From Cymbidium sinense (Eukaryota; Streptophyta; Magnoliopsida; Asparagales; Orchidaceae), in the NCBI GenBank assembly GCA_021442155.1, contig CM038215.1, positions 273,585,014 through 273,649,013 on the forward strand: a stretch of 64,000 bases of DNA, written 5' to 3'. How positions within the stretch are numbered: the stretch's first letter is position 1; every line of letters starts with the position of its first letter. The translations under genes were made by a program, and so were the position numbers. This document shows positions 1-12,719 of the stretch, piece by piece. Under the pieces are notes generated by a model. The model ran no database searches and was not told where the DNA came from. It worked only from the letters and a program-made list of their open reading frames with translations.

Positions 1-2285
1 TGAGCTGCTTACCCGGGATAAGGGCTACTAGAATCGATGATGTCATTAGGTAATGCTTGATGTCTTCAAAGGCATCCTCACACTTGTCATCCCACTTGAA
101 CTGGGCATCCTTTTTGACAAGTGCTGACAATGGCTGACATTTTTCTAAGAAATTGGATATAAAGCATCTTAGATATGCCAACCACCCTTGGAATGATCTG
201 AGTTGAGTTAAACTTTTATGGGGTGGCATTTTTAATATCGCCTGATCTTCTCCATATCAATTTGATTCCCTGTTGTCGGACAATAAACCCAAAAAATTTT
301 CCTAAAGCTACTACGAATACATAGTTTAGGGGTTTCATTTTGAGGTTAAATTATCTTTACTGTTCAAAAACTACTCTCAAGTCAAAGAGATGGTCTTCCT
401 TTTCTCTTCTTTTGACCATGAGATCATCGACATAACTTTGACTTGATGATGAATGAGTTCTTCAAAGATTGAGTCATAGTCCGGTATGTAGCACCATTTT
501 AAGGCTAAAAGGCATCACCTTATAGCAATAGATTGATCGGGGTTCTAAAGTAGTGTTTCTTTCATCTTGAGGCCATCTTTATTTGGTTATATCGGATGAG
601 CCATCCATGAAAGAGATGACTACATTTGATGAGACAATGTCCACCATCAACTCCGAGATTGGTAGTGGAAATTCATCTTTTGGACATGCCTTATTTAAAT
701 CCATAAAATTGATACATATGTGAATTTGGCCATTCTTTTTGTTAACTAGGATGACCCTAGCTAGCCAGGTAGGGTATTTTTCTTCCTAGATGTAGCCAAC
801 ATCAATTAGTTTCTTGACTTCATAAATGATCTATTGTTCTACGTCTAATCACATGTGTCTAAGAGCTTGCTTGATAGGGTTAGTAGTAGGCACTATTACT
901 AGTTTATGGATACATGAGCCAATCAAGCATCTCTTTATAACTCCATGCAAAGTAGTCCATAAACTCAATTAATAGCCTACTAAGTAATTGGTTTCAATTT
1001 CATTCAATAAAGAACTGATGTATGTCGGGCATAAATCTTCTTTAGTTCCTAACTTGATTTCTTAGAGCTCGTCAATGGTTGACTTGATCTCTTCTTAAAA
1101 CCCTGGCAGTGCATCTTTGACTTCAAAATCATATGAATCATCTGAAGTTTCTAAGCACAGCTCATCATATGAGTTAATGTAATTTGAAAAGAACCTATCA
1201 GATTCCAAATGATTGGTGATGACTAAGCATTAATCGTCATCATCGACAGGACCCATTGTACTGAATCCTAGTCTCGATCTTGATTGAGAGCTATTTTATT
1301 TGTTCTTCCATATTCTTTCAAATTAGTCTGATCTATACTTTCACCAAGTATGTGGGATTAACCCTTTCTTTGCTAAATTATGAACACATGGAAAGTACCA
1401 ATCGAAAGGTAATTATATTAAATATTTATATGAATTATCCTCAAGTTCTACATCAACTTCTTGACTTGAGGATGATGCTCCGAAAAGAACCTCTGAGTCT
1501 TCACACCTATGGATGACTTAGGGGCTTCCTTAAGTACCAAACCCTCAACTTTTTGAGAGGAAAGTAGGGTTAGAGCTAAGGTTCCCAACAAATGCCTAAT
1601 TATTTCACATTTATATTTGGATACACTTACGCTTTTCTTTGGAGCCCGGTCTTCATCACTATCTGGCTCAAGTGTCACCTCCAAGGGAATCTACTATTGA
1701 GAAGAGCTCGATGATGTGCTAACCATATAAGACTTATCTTCTATTGGGTGGCCAATAAGGAGGTTTTCCACCCATGGGACTGCCTGTGAACTACCTCTTC
1801 CTGCGGTGGAGGTCAATCATCTACCCATATGTTCAAATGGAGTAATGAACTGGGTGAATCTAATGTCGCTCCACTTCCTCCTCCAAGTCTATTTCGCTTT
1901 TATTTTCTTTTCATTTTCTTTTCTTTTCTTTTCTTTTCTATTTTTTTCTTTTCTTTCTTTTTCTTTTCTTTTATTTCTTTTCTTTTCTTTTCTTTTATTT
2001 TTAAACTTTGGACAAGTTCACAAATAGACTTGTTGATTTTGAGAGGTAGTAAGCGCATCCTCATATATGCGACCTCACTTGGCTTGAGATCTCCTTTGAC
2101 ACAATAGGATCCCTCTCACAAACTTCATACAATGTAGAGAGGATGGAACTATGTTTTCTCATGTATTCATAGTCTCCCAAGCAAAGCGTTGAAATTTGTA
2201 TCCAAGTCTATAATGTGAAACTTGGCTTCGGTCTTCCAATCATCTATCTCCAAAGGCAACACAATGGAGCCTAAGGCCTGTTGAC
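1..2285 (-). pseudogene. pol fragment A: protease tail, linker and reverse transcriptase
   Basis: On the minus strand this piece opens with the C-terminal half of the retroviral-type protease: an Ala-Leu-Gly-Ser-Ile stretch at about 2270, ending near 2172 at Ala-Leu-Leu-Gly-Arg where a Trp is expected and a stop follows. A lysine-rich linker with a (TTTTC)n expansion follows, then an open linker segment (1684-1448), then the RT N-terminus (about 1170-950; a CPTYI motif and a degraded FAWSYEEMPG box). The RT active site YVDD is intact at 434-423, followed by LMVK. The RT thumb runs on to the window edge. Several stops and shifts separate these pieces, so no polymerase could be made. Copy B at 30700-33055 is clearly homologous. 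Confidence 0.85.
1897..2003. repeat. (TTTTC)n microsatellite in the protease-RT linker
   Basis: About 100 bp of nearly pure TTTTC/TTTCT on the + strand. On the coding (minus) strand it reads AAAAG and gives a Lys/Arg/Glu-rich stretch. Copy B has a shorter tract at the same site (about 32709-32775), so the expansion predates the duplication and lengths have since diverged. Confidence 0.9.
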
Positions 2286-2439
2286 CTCGCTTTTGGAGTG
2301 CAGATTCAATCTTCCCTTCTTAGACTTAGGAGTCTTCTAAGACTTTCTTAGTCATAAGACACTTCAATTAGGTAAACACTTTATCTAAGCCTAAAGACTT
2401 AGAAGGGTTAACCATATGATCAGGTTATGCTTTAAGGAT

Positions 2440-4310
2440 TAGGATAATCAACCTACCCTACAACCAAAATCCAATCCATGTTCACCTTCTCAAGCCAAAC
2501 CTCAAGTTCAATTCAAACATCAAATTCAAATCCAAATCCAAACCCAAATTCCAAAACTAAATGATTGAAGCCCATGATCAAATTCAAACTTGAAACCCTT
2601 CCTAAGCCATAAGACCTATCCCATGGACTTAGCCAAATCTTAATCCAAATCAATCCAAAATCAATTGATTTTCTCATAATCAATTTATATCTTCAATCAT
2701 CTTCCTAAATATAAATCAAATTTACATTCAAATGATCAAAACTGAAGGAAACTAAATCAAATTAAATCAAAACCCTTCCTAAGCCATATGACCTATCCAT
2801 GGACTTAGTAAATCTTAATCCAAATCAAGTCAAACTCAATTGATTTTCTCACTAATCAATCATATTTTTAATCATCTTCACAAATTTAAATGAAATATAC
2901 ATTTAAGTAATCAAAACTAAATCAAACTAAATCAAAATCTAAACCTAAGCCACATGACCCAACTCCATGGACTTAGCCTAATTCCTTCATTCCAAAACCC
3001 AAATTCAATTGATTTTTTTCATGAATCAATCATACCTTCAATCATATTCATAAATATAAATGAAATCTACAATCATCAAGCCAAACCAAAATCAACCCAA
3101 GTCAAACCCAACTTAACCCTTTTGACTTGAAATGTTCAAATTAACCAAAACCCATTTGAACCAAAGCCAATTGCATTGAATTTATATATCAATCTCAAAT
3201 CCATATATAAACTCAACTAAAAACTCAACCCAAAATTAACTAAACCAATTGGTCCACTTGACCCAAAGTGGCCAATTTGACTTAGTTGAGCCAAGTTCTA
3301 ATCCTACCTAAATTGGATTGAACCAAGCCGATCAAAACCTCCCATCATGATTGTTGATCACCCTAGGTTGATCAATTGTCCCAAATTTGATCAAACCAAG
3401 ATAACTTCGTCATTTTACCAAGTCAACCCCTTAACCCATACGAACCCAAACTAGCCAAATTTCAATCTAAGCCAAAACCCTTGAAACCAATGATTCATGC
3501 CAAATCAAAAGCAATATTTGTATATGACTTGACCTTCAATTGAGTCAAACCAAACCCAAGTGGCCCTCCTAATCCAAGTTGACCCAAATTGACCTAAAAG
3601 GCCAAATTTGGTCAAATCAAAATATAAATCAAATTGATTGCAACCAATGACTCAAGTTCATTCTAAATTGATTATTGAACTTGACCAAGCCATGATTGGA
3701 CCCAATTGAACCAAATTGACCTTCTTAGCCCAAATTGACCTAAATGTTCAGGTTAGCCTAAATCAAAACCAAATCCAAATTAATTGAAGCCAAAGCCTAC
3801 AATCATCTTCAATTGATCAACTAAACCCAAACCAACATAAGCCAATTTGAATTTGGTCAAATTGGTCTACTATTTGACCCAAATGAATTCAAATGAGCCA
3901 AAATCAAATCTAAGCCAAACTAAACCAAACCAATTGAACCAAAACATCCAAATGATCATATGAACTTGACCCAACACTTAGTTTGACCCAATTTGATCAA
4001 TTGGTCACTTACCCAACTAATTTGACCTAAATTGAGTCAAACTAACCAAATCTCAATTGACTTAAAATTTGGGCTAACCCACTTTTGGCTCATTTCAAAT
4101 CTGCACAAATCAAATCCAATGTCAAATGATCATTCTACCCTTGGGTCAAGGGCATCATATGAGACAAATCACCCATTTAAGTGGTCATTTCCATTTCTTG
4201 GCCACTTGGTACTCTCCCAATGGTCCACACACCTGGGACACTTTATGACCCAATGGGTGGTTGGGTCAGCCATGACCCATGGGAGGTGAAATCACCTCAT
4301 CCTCCCCATT
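2440..4310. repeat. Degenerate minisatellite rich in CCAAATTGACC / TTGACCCAA
   Basis: About 1.9 kb of G-poor sequence made of short variable repeats around CCAAATCAAA and CCAAATTGACCTAAA. There is no coding potential beyond chance. The matching tract in copy B is 33190-34830, so it is an inherited part of the non-coding block. Short open frames here (for example 4032-4289) follow the repeat rather than protein coding. Confidence 0.75.
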
Positions 4311-6539
4311 GGAGCATTTGAAACACATAGGACACCCATGATTCCTCTTTGGTAGCCACCTCCACACCTTCAACCAACCAAGTCAAGCCAACTCACCTCT
4401 TCCCTGCCACCCACGACTCCCTGAGATGACCAGATGGACACTAGAAACCAAACCCGACCCCATCATCTGATCAAGATGAAGGGGGTATACAGCCCCTCGT
4501 TTCCACTCAAGCACACAAAAATCATTCCTTAGAGCCCTAGCTACCCAAGACGAGTCTCTATAGCCATTCCCTAAGCTCCCAACCTCATTCCTCGATCAAA
4601 AAATGCTATTCTTGTCCATCTCAAAATATGACACTCCCATTTTCAACCTAACTTCTCTATTTCTCCATCAAACTCACATTAACTTTACAGCACCTTCCTA
4701 GGCCACAACAAATCATCTCCCAAGCTTCTTGAGCACAGAGGTGGGACTTGATCAAATTAAGCTTCAAATCATCATTCACCTTAGAGAATGTTGAAGAATT
4801 GATCCTATTGTTGATCAACGAGGCTTTCTCCACTACATGAAGCTTCCTCAATCATTGACCAATCTTGAGCTCCGGAGTATGCTTCCAAAATTGATCGGTG
4901 AGCCACCAATCTCATGTGATCTTTGACCATTGGATCCCCTAGATCGATGTGAAGGTGTGGGATCCTTTTGGAGTTGATCGAGCTTCGTAAGCTTCGGATC
5001 AAGTGAGCAAGGGTGGACGGACTCCATTCTCCCTCACTCATGTGATGTTAGATCACACACCATCCGTTCTGTGTGATCAGAATGGATAGTCATGATTAGA
5101 TATGATAGATCAATCTCATTTAATCCTATTAAGTGGAATTAATCGTTATGATCTTAGATGGGATGGAAATGAAAAAGTGCATCCATGCCACGTGGGCTCT
5201 AAGTGGATAAGTTTTAAAAGCACCGCATGTGGTGCACATGGCCATAAGATTAGGCATTATTAGGCTTAATTAATCATTTTTAATGCTAGAACTTCTAAAA
5301 TCATAAAAATCATAGAAAATAAACAAAATGCAAATAAATACTCATTTTAAAGGTATTTCAGGAGAATTAATTAAAATGATCTTAACAAATTTTTAAGTAA
5401 TTAAGTTTAATTATAAAATTAATTAGCTTAATTACTCCTTAATTACTTGAGCAATTAATCCCAAATTTTGTTGGTAAATTTAATGGGATGACCTCTCCCA
5501 TGATTTTCTTGGGATTTATTACTCAATTAAGAAAATAATTAAACCTTAACTACTCTTTTAAGTTAATTAATGATTAATTAATCCATGACATAACAAATTG
5601 GTTAATTAAGTTTATTAATCATTGTTCAGTAAGTGAAACTAAGGGATAGGGTTGAGACCCTTTCCATTTCATTTCACCCTTTTTAAAATGAAATTAAGAT
5701 TTAACTAAGTAATTAAATCACTTAATCAAATTGAAATCATAATCACATCAGACCTTAATTAATTAAATCATGGGGTAGATCTTTGGGTGTTTAATAACCT
5801 AAAGGAATTTAATGAAATTATGGTTAGTCATATGTGGAAAACCATAAGAGTAATTAATTAAGTCCCTTAATCTATTAATTATTAATCATGAGCCAATTGC
5901 ATTAGGCCCCTTTTATTTCCTAGGATCATTGCAAGTTATTTTCCATGCATATCATGTGGCTCATAATTATTTAGTTAATTACTTTAAGGTGACATAGGTA
6001 AAATTAATTCATCTAATTAAGGGTTCAACTTAATTAACCCATAAAATCAACTTAATTACATTTCCTTAAATTAAATCAAATCACTAATGTGGGAATGGGT
6101 TTAAAATCAACAAGTGATGATTTCTCTTCTCCTCTTTAAATCAAATCAAATCCAAAACTTAATTAATAAAGAAGCTTTGGTTTGCTTGAAATAATCTTAT
6201 TTTATTTGATTGTCCTTAAGAACAAGTTTTGTTGAATGAATCACATGCTTATATTTGATTGTCCTCTTTCTAATCATCATAAATTTGGTATGTAAAATTA
6301 AATTCATACATCAATCTTTTCAAAATAAAATAAAATAAAATGGATTACCTTTATGTAAGTTTGCATGTGTTGATTTAATTTAATATATGTGTGACTATTA
6401 TCACTATTAAACCCAATTTTTTTTTAAAAGCTTATAATTCAATAATGTGTTATGATGCTAATTGTAAATATATAAGAAAGGCATGTGCTTATAGCTTAAG
6501 TGTAGAAATGTTGAGTTCACTTTCCTCTATTTATGTGTT
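4311..6539. other. Non-coding part of the block, LTR-like in texture
   Basis: The first 750 bp are richer in GC, with several palindromic ATGATC/GATCAT words. From about 5100 the sequence is very AT-rich with many TTAATTAA words. Nothing protein-like was recognised; ORFs at 4657-5041 (minus) are unsupported. It aligns with 34830-37430 in copy B. Part of it (5448-5625) also recurs inverted at 59238-59428. The texture resembles a long LTR or regulatory leader, but no TG...CA ends with flanking duplications were found. Confidence 0.45.
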
Positions 6540-7200
6540 TAATTATAGAAGATTGAATGATGATGGGTATATAGTCAGAACATCCTGGGAACACAAGAGT
6601 TTAGCTAGCCCCAAAGAGGTCATTTGATTACCTCACTTCCCTAGTTTAACAATGGCATGTACCCATTTGATTTCGTTCTTATGTATTTCAACATTAGAAT
6701 TTGGATAGAACTTTAATTCATATATATAAATGATTCAATAAAAAAATACAATCTACATGGTTTTCTTTCCCTCATTTATGTATACATCCATGTGTGTCCA
6801 ATAAAAGCAAGTTTATAGGACATCCAGAATATGGCTTTAATTAGCCCCAAGGAGGTCATTAACAACATGTACTTGCCTATATCTTTGTACATGTATATGT
6901 ATATGTGATTAGTTAATGAAAATCTCATTTTACATTAAAATTGCATGCATTCATAATTGACTAAGTGGTTGAATGAATTATCCATATGATTTGGAGCTTA
7001 CTTCTTATGTTCATGTATACGAATTTACATATGCTTGAATGTAAATGGGTATATAGTCTTGGCATCCCGAGAATATGAGGCTTTAGCTATCTCCAAGGAG
7101 GTCATTTGATTACTCCCACACTTGTTTAACAACACATGCCTATTAATTTCATTCTTATGTCCTTTTTGCATAAGAATTTGGATAATATGTTTAAATAATT
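6540..7200. repeat. Three tandem units of about 240 bp inside the block
   Basis: The phrase GGGTATATAGTC..GACATCC.GG/AGAA.A..AGG..TTTAGC..CC.AAGGAGGTCATT recurs near 6567, 6810 and 7048. Each is followed by TTTAACAA and a similar AT-rich tail. The same three-unit array is in copy B at about 37440, 37690 and 37960. Confidence 0.75.
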
Positions 7201-9747
7201 CAATCAAATAAAATATAAATTCTAAACATATACATTCATCATTTAAGTGTGAAAATATGTTGCATGTATAGATACACTTAGTATTAAATCATATGCATGT
7301 TACATGTGATGGAAAGGAATGATTTAATATATGTCATGTGGTAATTCAATTAAATTAATCTTAAGATGTCTTTCATTTTGAATGGGATTATTTAAAGTGA
7401 ACCTAAACTTAGGATTAATTAAATCATTTAATAAGCCATTCACTAAAGAGAACTAAATCAAATTAATAAACTTTAGAATGTGACTTAAGGTTGGGATGAA
7501 AGAGGGCAATCCTTCTTTTCTCTCTTTATAACACTTAGTTGCTAAGTGTAATCAAATGAAACAAAAGAAAACACAAATTAAAATTCTCAAATTAAACTAC
7601 TTCAAGTGAAATCAACTTTTGATGTTAAATTGAATCTTTCTACACTTACAAAATACAACACTAATGCCTAACAAGACTTACAACATAAGCCTTAATATAT
7701 ACAATATAATTAAGTCACCAGTTCTAGCTCTAAGTTAGGATAGTGTATGCTGTGATGTATGCTTTGTTTTATGATGTATTACTTTAGATTGGATATTAGG
7801 GTGTATGCTTCATAGACAAGATGATAGGAAAATATTAGCCTAATTATGTTTTCTACAAGGGATTATGCTTAAGGGATGCATATAAATTAATGTGAATGCT
7901 CTTTTTGCAGGTTTCTTAAATCCTTAAGCATGATCCAAGTTAGGACAGGTGGGCTTAGTTACCCCATAGGGTGCTATGCTAAGTATAAATTATAAATACA
8001 ACTTCTTGGGATTATATGTATATTTAGCTAACCTCTATTTTGCATGTGTAGTTAGATTTACTTTTCCCACATAAATGTAATTTTTGCAATAGGAATTAGG
8101 ATTAATGTTATGGGGGATTAGGATGAGCTGGCGGAAGGCATTGGGTGCCACATGATGCCTTTAACATAAGCACCATCCATATCAAAGAAGGAACTAAATT
8201 AGAAATGGAGATGTAAAGAAAGAAGACCCCCACAACATTTAATACTATTACAATTATTCTTTCATATTCTAGGTTGTATAAGGGTAGAGCTTGACTACCC
8301 ATCTTTTCTTGCATGTACCCAACCAAACTAACCTTTTATTCTTTTATGATAGTTTATATAATTGTTTGATGTTATGTTTACATTGTGCATTAGGATGGCA
8401 TGCTTTCATAGTTTCTTAAATGATTGATGCTTTAATGTGTGGCTTGGATACGATTAGGCTCTTAGGATAAAAATAACTTTTCTACCAAACTAATCACTCA
8501 TAACTAAATTATAAACAACTCATAACCTCATCATATAGCCTAAGATATAAATAAGATAATTAAAAGATTTAGCAACCCCTTAGTTATATTGTTCTATGTT
8601 TCACATCATGCATGCATATTCTTTCTCTCTTAAACATGAAGGTTCTCCATCCTTGCATGATAAAATAATGCTTGACTTGTGAGGGCATCCATTATTGTGG
8701 AGAACACCTTCTAGGATTTGACCCATAACCTATTTCATCATGCATTTAGGCATAAGAAATCCTAAAGCCTCTCAAAATGATGTTTATAAAATGAAATAAA
8801 ATTTGAAATAATTTTGCATCTATAGATTAAGTCATATGCTCATAACACTCATGCTCTAGTCTCTTAGGGAGTGTGTTTAGGACTTTAGTCTCTTTCTAAT
8901 TAAATAACTACCCTAGCTATCTTGCAATTCATAAGACTGGACTACATGGTTTTAAAATTGTAGGAGGAGTTAGCTGGCGACCACTCTAGGTGGTTATAAG
9001 TCAAGAAGTCAGACAATTTATTCTCTCTTGTGGAGGTAAACCCTTATGTCCACACTTAGATTTAGGTCATGGCTCATACTAAAGCTCCCTAGATTTAGGA
9101 TATGAGGTAGCTATTTCCTTCAGGCTACGAGCATAAATCCTCACCTCTTAGGCATCCCCACAACCTTGTGTTGGTGGATTATAAGCCCTAGTAATCTAAT
9201 TAAATTTCAACTCAAAACATATAAATCTCCTCAACTTCAAAATTATAAAGCCCAACCATAAGATAAATTGGAATGCTCACTAGGCTTCCTAGTATCATGA
9301 GCATTTCCTACTTATTTCATTAGAATTCAAAAAATAAGTCTTCTCCTTGAACTTTCCTAATTAATTTTCCAAATATAACTAATCCTTTAATAGTCTAACC
9401 TTGAAATATTTGGAGATGATATTTGTCTACTTTAAATGAGAGTATTCTTAGGAAATTTAATTTCCTAAGATGTAATTAACTATGGAGGCTTGCCTCCATA
9501 GGGAATTTAAGAACCTAGTTTATTATAAATCCTACTTTATTCATCCATATAAAGTATGGGAAAATCTCTGGTGCATTCAAAAACCCATCATGCCTTAAGA
9601 GTCTTTATTACATGATTAGGTCTATTGTAGGGTGATGCCTCTATCTTTTGAGATATTACATCATACCTCAATGTTGTACCCGATCACCTCAAAAAGTACC
9701 CTTCCCCCTCCCTACACCCAAAAATAAACACCACAAGGCCCTCTCAC
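7201..9747. other. AT-rich non-coding remainder of the block, no gene seen
   Basis: Up to about 8118 this aligns with copy B (38060-39050). From 8119 to about 9848 it is present only in copy A, because copy B has lost this stretch. ORFs here (for example 8108-8326 minus) match nothing I recognise. No tRNA, promoter or terminator could be supported. Confidence 0.5.
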
Positions 9748-10795
9748 CTTGTTCATTGAATCATCTCAACATCATCCTTTCTTTTTGGAGTTTGGAGATG
9801 TTGATCCTCAAGTAGGAAAGGGTTCTTAGACTCATAATGTTGATTGATACACCTGGGTCAACCAGAACTCTAGATAGCCTATATTTGCCAACATCCACTG
9901 CAATGTAAAGAGACAGTTGTGCCCAGTCATCCCTAGGAGTAAGTCTTCCTCACTGAATGTAACTCTTAAGATGTCCTTTGAGTGGAATTTCTCCTCTTTA
10001 GTAGTGGTCAGTTTAGGTAAGCATATCTCTAGATCAAGTAAGGCCTTGATTAGAGATTCCCTCATCTTTTTGGATAAGATAAGGTCATCATATGCTTAAC
10101 TTGGAAACTTTCTAAGGTGAGCTAGGACATTGTAATCAACTCGGCTTGGTCCTCCATAAGCATATCCATGGGTGGAGCATCTTATGGAGGACTATCAACT
10201 AGAACCAATGACTTACCCTTATCAGTGCTAGGAGGTAGAACTTTGCACTACATAGATTGACTTGACTTCTTGGAATGATGAGCTTATGGAAAGTTCTACC
10301 TTCTCATGAGCATACCAAGACTTCTCCTATGGGATCCTCAGTGTTGACTCCAAGTCAATCTCAAGAGGTGAACCTAATTGATTCAAAGAAGGATAGTCTA
10401 ACTCTGAATTAGAAAGGAAAGGATCTAAACTACTAGAGTTATTATTTTTATTTAGATTGAGAGAGCTTTCAATAATAATAAAATTAAGAGCATCATAAGT
10501 AGACAATATATAAGTAGAATCAACTTTCTTCATTAATTTATTTTTGGGTGGAGGTACATGATAGAAATCAAGTAAAGTAAGTGGAGTAAGGGATTTAGTT
10601 CTCTTATCCGCAGATACAACATTCATGCCGATATAAGAGGAGCTAGTAGGGATGTGGTAGGAGCGGTGGAGAATCATTCGGATGGTGGCTATTGGACTAT
10701 CGAGGAAAGTATGGTGAGTCTTTCTATTGTTGGCTGTCACCCTCCCAATTGTCCTTTCAACTAGCAAACCTTCCTTAGTGTTGGAGGTTTGAGCT
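9748..10795 (-). pseudogene. gag-pro linker and aspartic protease N-terminal half, copy A
   Basis: The 146-codon open frame at 10767-10327 is the linker after gag. It is Ser/Asn-rich and ends in a DPFLSNSELDYPSLN-like acidic stretch that copy B also has. The segment 10065-9850 (start MRESLIKALLDLE) is the conserved region before the protease, with TFSEEDLLLGM. A one-base deletion after His-Asn-Cys (about 9895) shifts the frame, and the protease continues as LYIAVDVGKY. The active site is VDPG at 9863-9852, where the family usually has D-T/S/P-G, followed by SINIMSLRTL. An in-frame stop follows Met-Leu-Arg near 9765. The segment ends at the putative splice donor at 9748. Confidence 0.8.
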
Positions 10796-10983
10796 ATTTA
10801 TGGCACACAAGGAGCTTCTTGATCTTAGAAATGATCTTTTAGAGGTTTGGGATAGGAGATATCTATCCTTCTTTGGTCTTAAGAGGACCAAGTATCCCAA
10901 GGATTACTCTAACAAATTGGATGGTTGTGCTAATAAGTATTCCTTAGGGATAACTTGGCTCCCCAACTTGTATCACTGTAGTC

Positions 10984-11918
10984 CTTAAAAGTGATGCAAT
11001 CCTCTAAGAAATGGCCTAACATGCGGTGGTAGGGGTAGTAGCTAGGATCATCTTTCTTGCCCATTTCCTTCAGCCTCTTAGGCTCTCGTAATAGAAAGTC
11101 AGGTTTCTTTAAGAGATTTTGAAAGATTTTCCTAACTACCTCCCTCTTGAATGAATATGGTTTATTTAATCTATTGGAAAGAAGTAGGTGGAAAGTACTA
11201 CAGTGATGGATATGAATACCGTTCTTGGGTGAGAGGTGGTGGAAATGGTCATTGTGTGGCGTTACTGGTATGTTGGCTAAGGTGGTGCAAAAGGAGGTGG
11301 CAAAGGAGGTTGTTGAGCTCGTAGTCTCTCATACTGAACTCGGTGGTCACTTCCCTCACGTCCGACCACCAGCTTCTTCTCAAACACTTTCTGCGGCTTG
11401 GGCCTAGATGATTGGTCTGGAAAAGGAAACTGTTTGGCTTCCTCTTGTAGGCTAGCTGCCTTGTTGATTAATTTATCAAATTTTTTGATGGTAAAGCCCT
11501 TAAGCATGAAGGAGATCAGGCCATAGATATTCTTGAGAAGAATCACAATGGCATGCTATTTGGATAGCTATGTTTTGTATTTTATGCTTAGGTTGTGCCA
11601 CTTGAGAATGTAATCAACAAGGGACTCATTGAGTTCCTGTTTCTCTACAATGAGGTCGCCTACAGTCACCCTCTGTTGAGCGCCAACAAACCTCTTGATG
11701 AAAAGGAGCTCCAACTCAGTAAAAGTCTTCATCAAACTGTTGGGCAGTTCAGCGAATCAATCAAAAGCAACACCTGACAGACTGGTAATGAAAAGGCAAA
11801 AGAGGAGTGCATTGATACCACCAGTGTTGCAACAGCCGGCTCTAAAGCGTGCAATGTGTTATCATGGGTTCCCGCTGCCATCAAAGATCTTGAAGGATGG
11901 TTGCACAAAATTCTAAAT
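10984..11918 (-). pseudogene. gag (capsid/nucleocapsid) fragment, copy A
   Basis: On the minus strand gag begins abruptly at FVQPSFKIFDGSGNP (about 11918), directly after telomere-like repeats, so its N-terminus is gone. The retrotransposon gag core follows: SLSGVAFD, then an in-frame TGA where Trp is expected, FAELPNSL, FIKRFVGAQQ, and a segment ending near 11560. An open segment at 11546-11277 carries ISFMLKGF and a Pro-rich tail. Near 11065-10984 lies a zinc-knuckle-like block, YPYHRMLGH...DC, in which the first Cys has become Tyr. At least four stops are visible. Copy B has lost almost all of this region. Confidence 0.85.
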
Positions 11919-12719
11919 AAAATAAAAACTAAATAAAAATAGAAACCTAAAAATTAAATCTAAAAATTAATAAAAATTAAAGCCTAAACCCTAAACTAAA
12001 AAAAACCCTAAACCTAAAATAAACAAAATAAAATAAACATAAACCTAAACTAAAATAAACTAAACTAAAATAATTAAAACCTAAACCAAAACCTAAAATA
12101 AACTAAACCTAAACCCTAAACTAAAGTAGAATAAATTAACTTAAACCTAAACCAAAAAAATCCAAAAAATGAACCTAAAATAAAAACTTAAAACTTAAAA
12201 CTAAAATAATAAAATGAAAACCTAAACCTATTCCTAAAAATAAAAAATAAAACCTAAACCCAAAAAGATAAAATAAAAATAAAAATCAACTAAAAAATAA
12301 ACCCAAGCCTAAAAAATAAATAAAAATAAAAAACCTAAACTAAAATAAAAAAACTTAAAATAAATAAACTAAAATAAAAAAATAAACCTAAATAAAAATA
12401 AAAAATAAAATAAACTCAAATAAATAAAAAGTAAACTAAATAAACCTAAACCTACTCGTTTACTTAATTTTTTAAAAAAAACCTAAACCCTAAATCTTAA
12501 ACCCTAAATTATAATTCCATGAACCCTAAAACCAACCCTAAACCCTAAACCTACAACCCTAAACCCTAAATCCTAAACCCTAAAACCCTAAACTCTAAAC
12601 CCTAAACCCTAAACCCTAAACTCTAAACCCTAAACCCTATACCCTAAAACCCTAAACCCTAAACCCTAAATCCTGAACCCTAAACCCCAAACCCTAAACA
12701 CTAAACTAACCCTAAACCC
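11919..12719. repeat. Telomere-like array, block 1
   Basis: From 11919 the sequence is CCTAAA mixed with AAAATAAA words. At 12451 comes the junction motif CGTTTACTTAATTTTTT-A(n). From about 12482 the sequence is mostly CCCTAAA with single-base variants (CTCTAAA, CCTTAAA, CCCTATA), with several perfect units in a row near 12600-12625. The orientation is CCCTAAA on the + strand throughout. Confidence 0.95.

Larger units (their letters stand above)
2286..9747 (-). other. 7.46-kb non-coding block interrupting the protease (putative giant intron or insertion)
   Basis: The block separates protease codons that belong together. On the minus strand the left edge reads AAG|GTGAGAG, a strong splice-donor match (intron base 1 at 9747). 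The right edge reads GCGAG|GTCAAC (last intron base 2286). Removing 9747-2286 would restore the frame across the conserved Gly-Gln-x-Ala-Leu-Gly segment. Ogre elements are known to carry an intron between protease and RT, usually much shorter. Against this, the acceptor lacks a good pyrimidine tract, and similar GlyGluArgAlaLeu codons remain just inside the left edge, which could instead be a decayed target duplication of an inserted element. The block contains no convincing gene. The same block occurs in copy B (33056-39084). Confidence 0.55.
1..11918 (-). mobile_element. Ty3/gypsy (Tat/Ogre-like) LTR retrotransposon, copy A, decayed, cut by window start
   Basis: Read on the minus strand the order is gag (11918 to about 10984), gag-pro linker, aspartic protease (to 9748), a 7.46-kb non-coding block, the protease tail, a linker, and reverse transcriptase up to position 1. 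The integrase would lie left of the window. The assignment rests on recognisable motifs in family order and on copy B at 28490-40072, which carries two RNase H domains, a Tat-lineage trait. No LTR, primer-binding site or target duplication was identified. At the gag end the element stops abruptly against CCTAAA repeats, so the 5' LTR and gag N-terminus are missing. Stops and frameshifts are frequent, so this is a dead copy. Confidence 0.85.

Noticed and set aside
1806..2107. Phe/Ser-rich plus-strand frames over the (TTTTC)n tract
   Set aside because: Microsatellite translation on the strand opposite to the real pol remnant.
2286..9747. The non-coding block as a solo LTR
   Set aside because: No TG...CA ends with a short target duplication at the edges; the edges fit splice sites or a long decayed duplication better.
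9917..10099. Plus-strand frames over gag-pro (also 10800-10988, 11225-11407, 11595-11916)
   Set aside because: Antisense shadows; the minus strand carries the recognisable gag and protease motifs.
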